A DNA stretch of 64,000 nt, taken from assembly GCF_032911445.1 (NCBI RefSeq), contig NZ_JAWJEJ010000001.1, positions 372,001-436,000 on the forward strand. The letters run 5' to 3'. Shown piece after piece: positions 52,106 to 60,602 of the stretch; positions within the stretch are counted from its first letter, which is position 1; every line of letters starts with the position of its first letter. The translations under genes were made by a program, and so were the position numbers. The notes below the pieces were generated by a model that had not been told where the DNA came from, did no database searches, and saw only the letters and a program-made list of their open reading frames with translations. Source of the stretch: Sphingomonas sp. HF-S4. GTDB taxonomy: Bacteria > Pseudomonadota > Alphaproteobacteria > Sphingomonadales > Sphingomonadaceae.

Positions 52106-53649
52106 GCGATACGCGTGAGGCGACCATAGCGGGCGCCGCCGAGCGAGTGGGGCGCTATCGTTGGGTCATTGTCGGCCTGCTCTTCGCTGCTACGGCAATC
52201 AATTATATCGACCGCCAGATGATCGGGCTGTTGAAGCCGATCATGATGGAAGATCCCGCGCTCCACATGGACGAGCGCACCTATGCCGACATCGTGGTAT
52301 GGTTCCAGATCGCCTATGCGATCGGCTATCTCGGCTTCGGCAAGGTCGTCGACGCGATCGGCGCGCGGCTGGGCTATTCGGTCGCGGTCGTGGTCTGGAC
52401 GATCGCGCACGTCGCGCATGGCGGCGCATACAGCGTCACCCAGTTCGCGCTTGCCCGCTTCGGCCTGGGCATCGGCGAATCGGGCAACTTCCCGGCCGGC
52501 GTGAAGTCGGTGACGACGTGGTTCCCGCAAAAGGAGCGCGCCTTTGCCGTCGGCGTGTTCAATGCCGGCGCCAATGTCGGCGCGATCGCCGCGCCGTTGC
52601 TGTGCTTCGCGCTGGTGCCGGTAGTCGGCTGGCGGATGACCTTCATCCTCACCGGCGTGTTCGGGCTGATCTGGCTGGTCGCGTGGCTGGCGATGTACCG
52701 CGACGATCCCGCCAAGCATCCGCGCGTCGGCGCCGGCGAACTCGCGCACATCACCCAGGATCCGGCCGATCCCGACGTCAAGACTCCGGGCCTGTGGCTG
52801 CGCCTGCTCGCCCAGCGCGAAACCTGGGCGTTCGCGCTCGGCAAGTTCTTCATCGATCCGATCTGGTGGTTCTATCTGTTCTGGCTGCCGGGCTATCTCG
52901 GCACGCAATATGGGCTCGACCTCAAGACCTGGTCGACGCCGACCGCGGCGCTGGCGCTGGGCGGCATCTATCTGATCTCGGACATCGGCAGTGTCGCCGG
53001 CGGCTGGCTGTCGGGCCGGCTGATGAAGGGCGGGATGAGCGTCAATGCGGCCCGGAAAATCACGATGCTGATCTGCGCGTTCTGCGTGCTGCCGGTGGTG
53101 TTCGCCACCTCGGTGCCGAACCTGTGGGCGAGCGTGCTGATCATCGGGATTGCCGCCGCGGCGCACCAGGGTTTCTCGGCCAATCTCTATACGATCCCCT
53201 CGGACACCTTCCCGCGCTTCGCAGTGGGCGCGGTGATCGGCATCGGCGGCACTGTCGGCGCGATCGGCGGGGCGCTGATGTCGAAATATGCCGGCGACGT
53301 GCTCGACCGGCTCGGCACCTATACGCCGCTGTTCGTGGTGGCGGGCGCGGCCTATTTCCTGGCCGTGCTCTCGGTGCATCTGCTGACGCCGCGGCTGGCA
53401 CGGGTCGAGCGCTTCAGCGCCGCGACGCCCTGGGCGGTGATCGTCGCAGTGGTGTCGGGGCTGGTTGGCGTGGTAATATTCCTCGCTTCGGGCAAGAATG
53501 TCGACGGCTGCGTGCCGGTATGGATGGGGCCGGTGTCGCCGTGCTTCGCGCCGAGCAGCTATTGGGCGATCCTGGGCGTGTTCGCGGCGATTGCGATCCT
53601 GGCGATCATCGCCAACACGCTCACCCGCGAAAAGGCGCTGGAGGCGTAA
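52102..53649 (+). CDS. MFS transporter, hexuronate (ExuT) type
   Basis: This 515-residue protein has about 12 helices and the anion:cation symporter/ExuT-like features of hexuronate carriers: RWVIVGLLFAATAINYIDRQ, ARFGLGIGESGNFPAGVKSV and FPQKERAFAVGVFNAGANVG. It is the likely importer of galacturonate/glucuronate for the UxaC/UxaA enzymes. It is translationally coupled to the DUF885 gene and lies 10 nt before uxaC. A long C-terminal extension with one more helix pair is present. Confidence 0.9.
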   Translation: MSDTREATIAGAAERVGRYRWVIVGLLFAATAINYIDRQMIGLLKPIMMEDPALHMDERTYADIVVWFQIAYAIGYLGFGKVVDAIGARLGYSVAVVVWTIAHVAHGGAYSVTQFALARFGLGIGESGNFPAGVKSVTTWFPQKERAFAVGVFNAGANVGAIAAPLLCFALVPVVGWRMTFILTGVFGLIWLVAWLAMYRDDPAKHPRVGAGELAHITQDPADPDVKTPGLWLRLLAQRETWAFALGKFFIDPIWWFYLFWLPGYLGTQYGLDLKTWSTPTAALALGGIYLISDIGSVAGGWLSGRLMKGGMSVNAARKITMLICAFCVLPVVFATSVPNLWASVLIIGIAAAAHQGFSANLYTIPSDTFPRFAVGAVIGIGGTVGAIGGALMSKYAGDVLDRLGTYTPLFVVAGAAYFLAVLSVHLLTPRLARVERFSAATPWAVIVAVVSGLVGVVIFLASGKNVDGCVPVWMGPVSPCFAPSSYWAILGVFAAIAILAIIANTLTREKALEA

Positions 53650-53659
53650 GAGAGACACG

Positions 53660-55108
53660 ATGACCAAGCCCCTCAAGCTCGACTCGGACCGGCTGTTCCC
53701 GGCGGACGACCGCACGCGGAGCATCGCGCGCGCGCTCTATCGGGAGGTCGCCGGGCTGCCGATCATCAGCCCGCACGGCCACACCGATCCGACCTGGTTC
53801 TCGACCAACGCCAACTGGTCGAACGCGACCGAACTGCTGCTCTCACCCGATCATTACCTCTATCGGATGCTCTATTCGCAGGGCGTCGCGCTCGACGATC
53901 TGTGCGTGCCGAGCAAGGCCGGGATGCCGGGGACCGATCCGCGGCAGGCGTGGCGGACCTTTGCCGAGAATTTCCACCTGTTCCGCGGGACGCCGTCCTC
54001 CGTGTGGCTGGGTCACGTGTTTGCCGAGGTGTTCGGGTTCGAGGTGGCGCTCGATGCCTCGACCGCCGATCTTTATTACGACCGGATCAACGAGAAGCTC
54101 GCGAGCGACGCGTTCAAGCCGCGCGCGTTGTTCGACCGCTTCGGCATCGAGTTTCTCGCGACGACCGAGGGGCCGCAGGATGACCTGTCGCCGCACCATG
54201 CGATCCAGAAGAGCGGCTGGCCGGGCAGGGTGGTCACTACCTATCGCCCCGACGCGGTGATCGACGTCGAGCACGAGCAGTTCGCCGGAGCGATGCAGGT
54301 GTTTGCGGAGAAGACCGGCGAGGACGTCTGGTCGTGGGACGGCTATCTCGCCGCGCACCGCAAGCGTCGCGCCGACTTCCGTGCGGCGGGCGCCACCGCG
54401 ACCGACCACGGCCACCCGACGGCGCAGACCGGCAACCTTTCGAAGGCCGATGCCGAGGCGCTGTTCCGCACGATCCTGTCGGACAACTGGACCCCGGCCG
54501 ATGCCGAGCTGTTCCGCGCGCAGATGCTCACCGAAATGGCGGCGATGTCGGTCGAGGACGGGATGGTCATGCAGATCCATCCTGGCAGCTTCCGCAACCA
54601 TAATGGCGGGCTGTTCGCGAGCCACGGCCGCGACAAGGGGGCCGATATCCCGATGCGGACCGATTATGTCCGCGCATTGAAGCCGCTGCTCGATCGCTTC
54701 GGCACGTCGACCGAACTCTCGATCATCCTGTTTACGCTCGACGAGACGGTGTACGCGCGCGAGCTGGCGCCGCTGGCGGGGCATTATCCGTGCCTCAAGC
54801 TCGGCCCCTCCTGGTGGTTCCACGACAGCCCAGAGGGGATGCGCCGCTTCCGCGAGCAGGTCACCGAGACCGCGGGCTTCTACAACACCGTCGGCTTCAA
54901 CGACGACACCCGCGCTTTCCTGTCGATCCCCGCGCGCCATGACGTTGCACGCCGGATCGACTGCGGCTTCCTCGCCCAGCTCGTCGCCGAGGGGCGGCTG
55001 CTCGACTGGGAAGCGCACGAACTCGCGCACGAGCTGACCAACGGGCTCGTCCGCAAAGCCTATAAGATTGACCAACAAGCGCCGGCCCCGGTGGCCGCCG
55101 CAGCCTGA
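53660..55108 (+). CDS. uxaC: Uronate isomerase
   Basis: This 482-residue enzyme interconverts galacturonate/tagaturonate and glucuronate/fructuronate. It shows the amidohydrolase-like metal site [13 protein letters not shown], the segment [16 protein letters not shown], and [12 protein letters not shown] with [15 protein letters not shown] in the second half, matching UxaC. Length is typical. It follows the transporter and precedes kduI in the same direction. Confidence 0.94.
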   Translation: MTKPLKLDSDRLFPADDRTRSIARALYREVAGLPIISPHGHTDPTWFSTNANWSNATELLLSPDHYLYRMLYSQGVALDDLCVPSKAGMPGTDPRQAWRTFAENFHLFRGTPSSVWLGHVFAEVFGFEVALDASTADLYYDRINEKLASDAFKPRALFDRFGIEFLATTEGPQDDLSPHHAIQKSGWPGRVVTTYRPDAVIDVEHEQFAGAMQVFAEKTGEDVWSWDGYLAAHRKRRADFRAAGATATDHGHPTAQTGNLSKADAEALFRTILSDNWTPADAELFRAQMLTEMAAMSVEDGMVMQIHPGSFRNHNGGLFASHGRDKGADIPMRTDYVRALKPLLDRFGTSTELSIILFTLDETVYARELAPLAGHYPCLKLGPSWWFHDSPEGMRRFREQVTETAGFYNTVGFNDDTRAFLSIPARHDVARRIDCGFLAQLVAEGRLLDWEAHELAHELTNGLVRKAYKIDQQAPAPVAAAA

Positions 55109-55128
55109 CCAACCCAACGGAGTATCCC

Positions 55129-55968
55129 ATGTTCGACCGCACCTATTACGCCACGCACCCCGACATGATGGAGTGCGTCTCGAACGAGGAACTGCGCGAC
55201 CGCTATCTGATCGACGGGCTGTTCCGCGAAGGCGAATGCGTCCTCAACTACACCCATGCCGACCGCTTCGTGATCGGTGGCGTTGCGGTTGCTTCGGGCA
55301 GCGTCAAGCTCCCGGATCAGACCGAGCCGGCATCGGCAGCGGGCCATCCCTTCCTCGAGCGCCGCGAACTCGCGATCGTCAACGTTTCGCCGGTCGAGGG
55401 CACCGTCGTCGTCGACAGCGAGACCTTCACGCTCGGCAACAAGGACTGCCTATACGTTACGATGGGCGCCAAGGATGTCCAGTTCTCGGGCGACGGCTCG
55501 CGTTTCTACCTCGCCTCGTGCCCCGCGCATAAGGGCTTCCAGACCCGGAAGCTGTCGATTGCCGACGCCAATGCGCTCGAGCGCGGCAGCCTCGAGGAAT
55601 CGAACGAGCGCACGATCTTCCAGCTCGTCATCCCGGGCGTGTGCGACTCAGCGCAGCTCGTCATGGGCCTCACCGTGCTCAAGCCCGGCTCGGTGTGGAA
55701 CACGATGCCGCCGCACATCCACGAGCGCCGCAGCGAGATCTATTTCTACTTCGAGCTCGACGGCCCCAACGACCGCGTCTTCCACTACATGGGCGAAGGC
55801 GAGGCGATGCGGCACATCGTGATGGCGAACGAGGAAGCGGTGATCTCGCCGCCCTGGTCGGTCCATATGGGCTCGGGCACCAAGGCCTATGCCTTCATCT
55901 GGGCGATGGCCGGCGAGAACCAGGACTATACCGACATGAACGTGCTGGACATCTGCCAGCTGGCGTAA
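55129..55968 (+). CDS. kduI: 5-dehydro-4-deoxy-D-glucuronate isomerase
   Basis: This 279-residue cupin enzyme converts 5-keto-4-deoxyuronate (from unsaturated pectin fragments) to 2,5-diketo-3-deoxygluconate. The start matches KduI ([20 protein letters not shown]), as does the zinc-site [15 protein letters not shown] near residues 195-209. It lies 20 nt after uxaC. Its presence with pectate lyase shows that lyase products are also used. Confidence 0.94.
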   Translation: MFDRTYYATHPDMMECVSNEELRDRYLIDGLFREGECVLNYTHADRFVIGGVAVASGSVKLPDQTEPASAAGHPFLERRELAIVNVSPVEGTVVVDSETFTLGNKDCLYVTMGAKDVQFSGDGSRFYLASCPAHKGFQTRKLSIADANALERGSLEESNERTIFQLVIPGVCDSAQLVMGLTVLKPGSVWNTMPPHIHERRSEIYFYFELDGPNDRVFHYMGEGEAMRHIVMANEEAVISPPWSVHMGSGTKAYAFIWAMAGENQDYTDMNVLDICQLA

Positions 55969-55975
55969 TCTGCAT

Positions 55976-56107
55976 TCTCCCCTCCGTGCAAGGGAGGGGC
56001 TGGGGGTGGGTGCCGAGCCGCAAGGCTCGGCACCCCTCCGATAGCGACAAGCGCGACGCTGCGCGCCGCGCACCCACCCCCGACCCCTCCCTTGCAGGGA
56101 GGGGAGT
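55976..56107. repeat. Large imperfect inverted repeat between kduI and kduD
   Basis: The outer arms (about 55977-56013 and 56070-56106) are complementary over most of about 37 nt and contain local hairpins based on CCCCTCC/GGAGGGG. The centre is a perfect 8-bp hairpin GCCGAGCC-GCAA-GGCTCGGC. The element fills nearly the whole gap between kduI and kduD and could stabilise or partly end the transcript. Confidence 0.55.
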
Positions 56108-56117
56108 GAGAGAGTGA

Positions 56118-56873
56118 ATGACCAAGATCTTCGACCTGACCGGCAGGACCGCCATCGTAACCGGTGCGAATACCGGTATCGGCCAGGGCATCGCGCTCGC
56201 GCTTGCGGAGGCCGGTGCCAACATCGCTGCGGTCGGCCGCTCGGCTGCGACCGAGACCGTTGAAAAGGCGCGCGCGCTCGGCGTGAAGGCCGAGATCATC
56301 TCCGCCGATCTCTCCAGTATCGAGCCCGTGGGCAGGATTGTGGATGAGACTGTGGAAAAGCTCGGCGGGCTGGACATCCTCGTCAACAATGCCGGGATCA
56401 TTCGCCGCAACGACAGCCTCGACTTCACCGAGGAGGATTGGGATGCGGTGATCGACACCAACCTGAAGTCCACCTTCTTCCTGTGCCAGGCCGCGGGCCG
56501 CCACATGGCCGCGCAGGGCCGCGGCAAGATCATCAACATCGCCTCGATGCTGAGCTTCCAGGGCGGCATCCGCGTGCCGAGCTACACCGCGAGCAAGTCG
56601 GGCGTCGCCGGGCTGACCAAGCTGCTCGCCTGCGAGTGGGCGGCCAAGGGGATCAACGTCAACGCGATCGCCCCGGGCTATATCGCCACCAACAACACCG
56701 CGCAGCTTCAGGCCGACGAAACGCGGAATCGCCAGATCGTCGAGCGCATCCCGGCCGGCCGCTGGGGCGATCCCGCCGACCTGGGCGGGGCGGCGGTGTT
56801 CCTCGCCTCGTCGGCGTCGGACTATGTCCAGGGCCACATCCTCGCGGTCGACGGCGGCTGGCTGGCGCGATGA
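56118..56873 (+). CDS. kduD: 2-deoxy-D-gluconate 3-dehydrogenase (KduD, SDR family)
   Basis: This 251-residue SDR enzyme reduces 2,5-diketo-3-deoxygluconate to 2-keto-3-deoxygluconate. The coenzyme motif is TGANTGIGQGIA and the NNAG element follows. The catalytic Ser is in IASMLSF and the YTASK motif is intact. The C-terminal AVDGGWLAR is typical of the family. It is separated from kduI by a structured repeat. Confidence 0.93.
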   Translation: MTKIFDLTGRTAIVTGANTGIGQGIALALAEAGANIAAVGRSAATETVEKARALGVKAEIISADLSSIEPVGRIVDETVEKLGGLDILVNNAGIIRRNDSLDFTEEDWDAVIDTNLKSTFFLCQAAGRHMAAQGRGKIINIASMLSFQGGIRVPSYTASKSGVAGLTKLLACEWAAKGINVNAIAPGYIATNNTAQLQADETRNRQIVERIPAGRWGDPADLGGAAVFLASSASDYVQGHILAVDGGWLAR

Positions 56874-56889
56874 ACGACATCCTACACCA

Positions 56890-57017
56890 ATCCTCCCCCG
56901 GAGGGGGAGGTGGCAGCGAAGCTGACGGAGGGGTAGTCGCGCCAAAGGATGCCTTCTCGCTCGTGGAGACTACCCCTCCACCAGCTTCGCTAGTCCCCCT
57001 CCCCCTCCGGGGGAGGA
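56890..57017. repeat. Large imperfect inverted repeat between kduD and kdgK
   Basis: TCCTCCCCCGGAGGGGGAGG (56891-56910) and its partner near 56997-57016 form the outer arms, with GGAGGGGTAGTC (56927-56938) opposite GACTACCCCTCC (56968-56979). It is similar in style to the repeat at 55976-56107 but different in sequence, which suggests a dispersed intergenic repeat of this genome. Confidence 0.55.
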
Positions 57018-57045
57018 TCGAAGGTCTCGCTCTCGGAGCCTGCGC

Positions 57046-58053
57046 ATGACCATCGCATTCTTCGGCGAAGTCATGCTTCGCCTCTCGCCCCCGGGGCGCG
57101 AGTTGCTGCTCCAGACGCCCAAGCTGGAAGTCAATGTCGGCGGGGCCGAGGCCAATGTCGCCACCGGTCTCGCTTGCCTTGGCCACGCCACCCGGTTGAT
57201 CAGCGCAGTTGCCGACAATCCGCTCGGCGGTGCCGTGATTGGCGAGTTGCGCCGGCGCGGCGTTGATACGTCGAGCGTGGCGCGCGAGGAGGGGCGGCTC
57301 GGCCTGTATTTCCTCACCCCCGGCGCCGGGCTGCGTGCCTCCGAAGTCGTCTATGACCGCGCGCATTCGGTGTTTGCCACGCGCCCGGCCGACAGCTGGG
57401 ACTGGGACCGGCTGCTCGACGGCGCAACGCGGCTGCACTTGTCGGGGATCACCCCGGCGCTCGGCCCCAACACCGCCGCCGCCGCGATCGCTGCGGCCGA
57501 GGCCGCGTCGACGAAGGGTATCCCGGTCTCGTTCGACGGCAATTACCGCGCCAAGCTGTGGGAAGCCTGGGACAGCGATCCGCGCGGCGTGCTCACCCAG
57601 TTGATCGGCCATGCCGACATCCTGTTCGGCAACCATCGCGACGTCTCGCTGCTGCTCGGCAAGCCGTTCTCGGGCGAAGGCTCGGACCGGCGGCGCGAGG
57701 CGGCCGAGGCGGCGTTCGTGGCCTTCCCCAAGCTCCAGATCATCGCCTCGACTGCGCGGCATGTTGACGATGCCGACAGCCACCGCGTCTCGGCGCGGGT
57801 CGACACGCGCGGGGGCGCGCACCAGACCGACGAGATTCTGATCGCCGGGATCGTCGACCGGATCGGTGCGGGCGATGCCTTTGCGGCGGGCGTGCTCCAC
57901 GGCTTGGTCGAAAGCGGCGGCGATCCCCGAGCCGCTGCCAAGTCCGGCCTCGCGCTGACCGCGCTCAAGCACTCGCTGCCCGGCGACGCCAGCCTGTTCA
58001 CCCGCGCCGATCTCGCGGCGTTCGAAGGCGGCGGGCTGGACGTCCGGCGATGA
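57046..58053 (+). CDS. kdgK: 2-dehydro-3-deoxygluconokinase
   Basis: This 335-residue PfkB-family kinase phosphorylates 2-keto-3-deoxygluconate to KDPG. Signatures are GEVMLRLSPPGRELLLQ, VNVGGAEANVATGLA and the catalytic C-terminal DRIGAGDAFAAGVLHG. The next gene overlaps it by 4 nt. KDPG aldolase is not encoded in the window. Confidence 0.93.
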   Translation: MTIAFFGEVMLRLSPPGRELLLQTPKLEVNVGGAEANVATGLACLGHATRLISAVADNPLGGAVIGELRRRGVDTSSVAREEGRLGLYFLTPGAGLRASEVVYDRAHSVFATRPADSWDWDRLLDGATRLHLSGITPALGPNTAAAAIAAAEAASTKGIPVSFDGNYRAKLWEAWDSDPRGVLTQLIGHADILFGNHRDVSLLLGKPFSGEGSDRRREAAEAAFVAFPKLQIIASTARHVDDADSHRVSARVDTRGGAHQTDEILIAGIVDRIGAGDAFAAGVLHGLVESGGDPRAAAKSGLALTALKHSLPGDASLFTRADLAAFEGGGLDVRR

Positions 58054-59006
58054 TCGATCGCCGGACGCTGCTGGCTTCGAGCCTGGCGATCGGCATCGCG
58101 GGCACCGCGCATGCCGGCCAAGTGCCCGAGCGCGTCAACCTCTGGCCTGGTATCCCGCCGGGGGGGGAGGGGCTGGCGGTGCGCGACGAGGTCGTCCTGC
58201 GCAATCCCAAGGGCGGCGATCCCGAGGACATCGCCTGGCCGCACATCGCCACCCCGGCGATGACCGTGGCGCGGCCCGCGCGGCCCAACGGTGCGGCGAT
58301 TCTGATCCTTCCGGGTGGCGGCTATACGCGGATTGCGGTCCCGCGCCGACCATCGAACATCGCACAGATGTTCGCCGCGCAGGGGATCACGGCGTTCGAG
58401 CTGCTCTATCGGCTGCCGCACGACGGTTGGCATGGCGGACCGGACACGCCGCTCCAGGACGCGCAGCGTGCGATGCGGCTGATCCGCGCGGGCGCGGCGA
58501 AGTGGGGAATCGATCAGGCGCGCGTCGCCGCGATCGGCTTCTCAGCGGGCGGGCATCTGGTCGGCCAACTCGGCCAGCGCTTCGACCGCGCGGTGTACAA
58601 GCCGGTCGATGCCGTCGACAGCCAGTCGGCCCGGCCGATCGCGGTCGGCATGTTCTTCCCGGTGGTGTCGATGCTGCCGCCGCACGCGCACGCGCAGTCG
58701 CGCCGTGAACTGCTCGGGGCAAGCCCCTCTGACGAACTGGCGCGGGCCTATTCGCTCGAACGCAACGTGCCCAGGGCGACGCCGCCGACCTTCGTCTGCC
58801 ATGCCGCCGACGACAAGACCGTGCCGGTCGCCAACAGCCTGGCGATGTTCGCGGGGCTCCAGGCGGCCGGGGTGCCGTCCGAGCTGATGATCGCGGAGAA
58901 GGGCGGACACGGTATCCGGCTGATCGAGCCGGGCGGTAAGCCGCATGTGTGGTTCGACGTGTTCACGGCGCTTGCCGGGCGGCATGGGTGGCTGCCTGCG
59001 GGCTGA
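58050..59006 (+). CDS. Exported alpha/beta-hydrolase, probable carbohydrate esterase
   Basis: This 318-residue protein has a signal peptide (LLASSLAIGIAGTAHAG), LPGGGYTRIAV, nucleophile GFSAGGH and a late Asp/His pair (HAADDKTVP, KGGHGIRL). It is a paralogue of the hydrolase at 44450-45439, with the same LLYRLPHDGWHGGPD-type segment. Deacetylation of pectin is likely for both. It is coupled to kdgK by a 4-nt overlap. Confidence 0.82.
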   Translation: MIDRRTLLASSLAIGIAGTAHAGQVPERVNLWPGIPPGGEGLAVRDEVVLRNPKGGDPEDIAWPHIATPAMTVARPARPNGAAILILPGGGYTRIAVPRRPSNIAQMFAAQGITAFELLYRLPHDGWHGGPDTPLQDAQRAMRLIRAGAAKWGIDQARVAAIGFSAGGHLVGQLGQRFDRAVYKPVDAVDSQSARPIAVGMFFPVVSMLPPHAHAQSRRELLGASPSDELARAYSLERNVPRATPPTFVCHAADDKTVPVANSLAMFAGLQAAGVPSELMIAEKGGHGIRLIEPGGKPHVWFDVFTALAGRHGWLPAG

Positions 59007-59141
59007 TCGCGCGCAACTTTATTAAAGTGCAAGGTCATTTTGCGATGAACGGTGCGTGAACCCTGTAGTTCGGCGTGCATTCTAAACGCTTGGGCGCACG
59101 TGCCGGGGCCGTGAGCGGGTTCCACTCATTTAGCCTGCGAT

Positions 59142-60461
59142 ATGATGAAGCCAGCCCCCCTTCGCCCCCGCGCCGCGCTGTTGATCGGTGCCGCGCTCCT
59201 TACCACCCCCGCCGTCGCGCAGGACGCGCCGACGCAGACCGTCACGCCGCCGCCGATCATGGCGAACCCGGCACCGGCGGCTGCGCCGGCTGCGCAGCCG
59301 CAGCGCGTGATCGAAATGGCGCCCGCCTCGCCGGTGGTCCAGCCCGCACCGCCACCGGGCCCGGTGCCTGGCACCGAGGTGATGCCGCGCGCCGAGCGCC
59401 AGGCGTCACGCGCCGCACCCGCTCGTGAGGCCCGCAGCGCGCCGGCCCGCCAGGCCGCGCCTGCGCCCGCCGCCGCGGCGCCGGCTGCCGCGCCCGCGGC
59501 CCAGACGCCCGTGGCCCAGACACCGGCTCCGGTCGCCGAACTCGCTGCGCCGGTCGCTGCCGCACCTGAGGCTGCCGCACCCGCGCCGGCCCAGGAAACC
59601 ACGGTCACCCAGACCGAAACGAGCAACGGCACCGGCTTCGCCTGGCCGTGGCTGCTCGGCGGCGTCCTGCTCGTTATCGCAGGCATTGCCGCGATGCTGC
59701 TGATGCGTCGCCGCCGCGACGAGGATGTCGTCGAGGAGACGGTCTACGAGGAGCCGGTGGTCGCGCCGCGCGCCTACGAGGCGCCCGTTGCTGCTGCGCC
59801 GGTCGCTGCTGCGCCCGTGATCGAGCCGCGCCACGAGCCTGAGGTCAGCCCGTTCATGGCGGCCACCGCTGCTGCCGCCCCGGCCGCGATCGCCTCCGAG
59901 ACTGGCGACGCGCATGTCGAGGCCGAGCTTGCCGAGCCCGAGAGCGGCGACCTTGCCGGCGTTACCGATGCGCCGGCACCGGTCAGCAATCGTCCGTGGC
60001 TCGAATTCGGTCTCCGCCCGGTCCGTGCCGGCACCAGCGAGGAAGAGGCGCTGGTCGATGTCGAACTGACCGTGGGCAATGCCGGTGACGTGCCGGCCCG
60101 CGATGTCCGTATCTCGACCTTCATGCTCGCCGATGCCGATGGTTCGGAGATGGAAAGCCTGCTCACCGGTCGCGGTCCCGATGCCGCGGTGCCGCCGGTG
60201 ACGATCGCGCCGGGCGACGGCACCCGCGTCGATGCGCACCTCGCGGTGCCCAAGGGCGAGATGGGCCGCGTGTTCAACCCAGTCGTCGTTGCCGAGGCGC
60301 GCTATACGCTCCCGGACGGTAGCGAGGGCCGCACGTCGGCGGCGTTCAAGATCGGCCGCCCGAGTGCGATCGAGCCCGGAGTCGGTCCGATCGGTGCGAC
60401 TCGCCCGCACATGGTCGACAATGTCGAGGCCGAATTGCTCGGCGCCCCCGAGCACGCATAA
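59142..60461 (+). CDS. Pro/Ala-rich membrane protein with C-terminal CARDB-like domain
   Basis: This 439-residue protein has a signal peptide ending VAQ and a low-complexity Pro/Ala region to about residue 155. One transmembrane helix near 165-187 (WPWLLGGVLLVIAGIAAML) and another acidic/Ala-rich stretch follow. A beta-sandwich from about 280 (WLEFGLRPVRAGTSEEEALV; VELTVGNAGDVPARDVRIST) resembles CARDB/NEAT-like adhesion folds. It may be a surface or cell-envelope protein; the role is not recognised. Confidence 0.6.
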   Translation: MMKPAPLRPRAALLIGAALLTTPAVAQDAPTQTVTPPPIMANPAPAAAPAAQPQRVIEMAPASPVVQPAPPPGPVPGTEVMPRAERQASRAAPAREARSAPARQAAPAPAAAAPAAAPAAQTPVAQTPAPVAELAAPVAAAPEAAAPAPAQETTVTQTETSNGTGFAWPWLLGGVLLVIAGIAAMLLMRRRRDEDVVEETVYEEPVVAPRAYEAPVAAAPVAAAPVIEPRHEPEVSPFMAATAAAAPAAIASETGDAHVEAELAEPESGDLAGVTDAPAPVSNRPWLEFGLRPVRAGTSEEEALVDVELTVGNAGDVPARDVRISTFMLADADGSEMESLLTGRGPDAAVPPVTIAPGDGTRVDAHLAVPKGEMGRVFNPVVVAEARYTLPDGSEGRTSAAFKIGRPSAIEPGVGPIGATRPHMVDNVEAELLGAPEHA

Positions 60462-60507
60462 CCGAGACGGTCCAGACCCGCCCCTCTCGGGGGGAAGGGG
60501 CTGGGCA

Positions 60508-60543
60508 CGGCGGGCGAGGGCAACCTCGCCCGCCGTTTTCTTT
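60508..60543 (+). terminator. Rho-independent terminator
   Basis: CGGCGGGCGAGG pairs with CCTCGCCCGCCG around a GCAA loop (12 bp) and is followed by TTTTCTTT. It lies 46 nt after the stop at 60461. Confidence 0.9.
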
Positions 60544-60602
60544 GTGCTTTCACTTGATACGATCTCGGGTCTATCGACATGCGATCCAAACAGGGGATCG
60601 CC

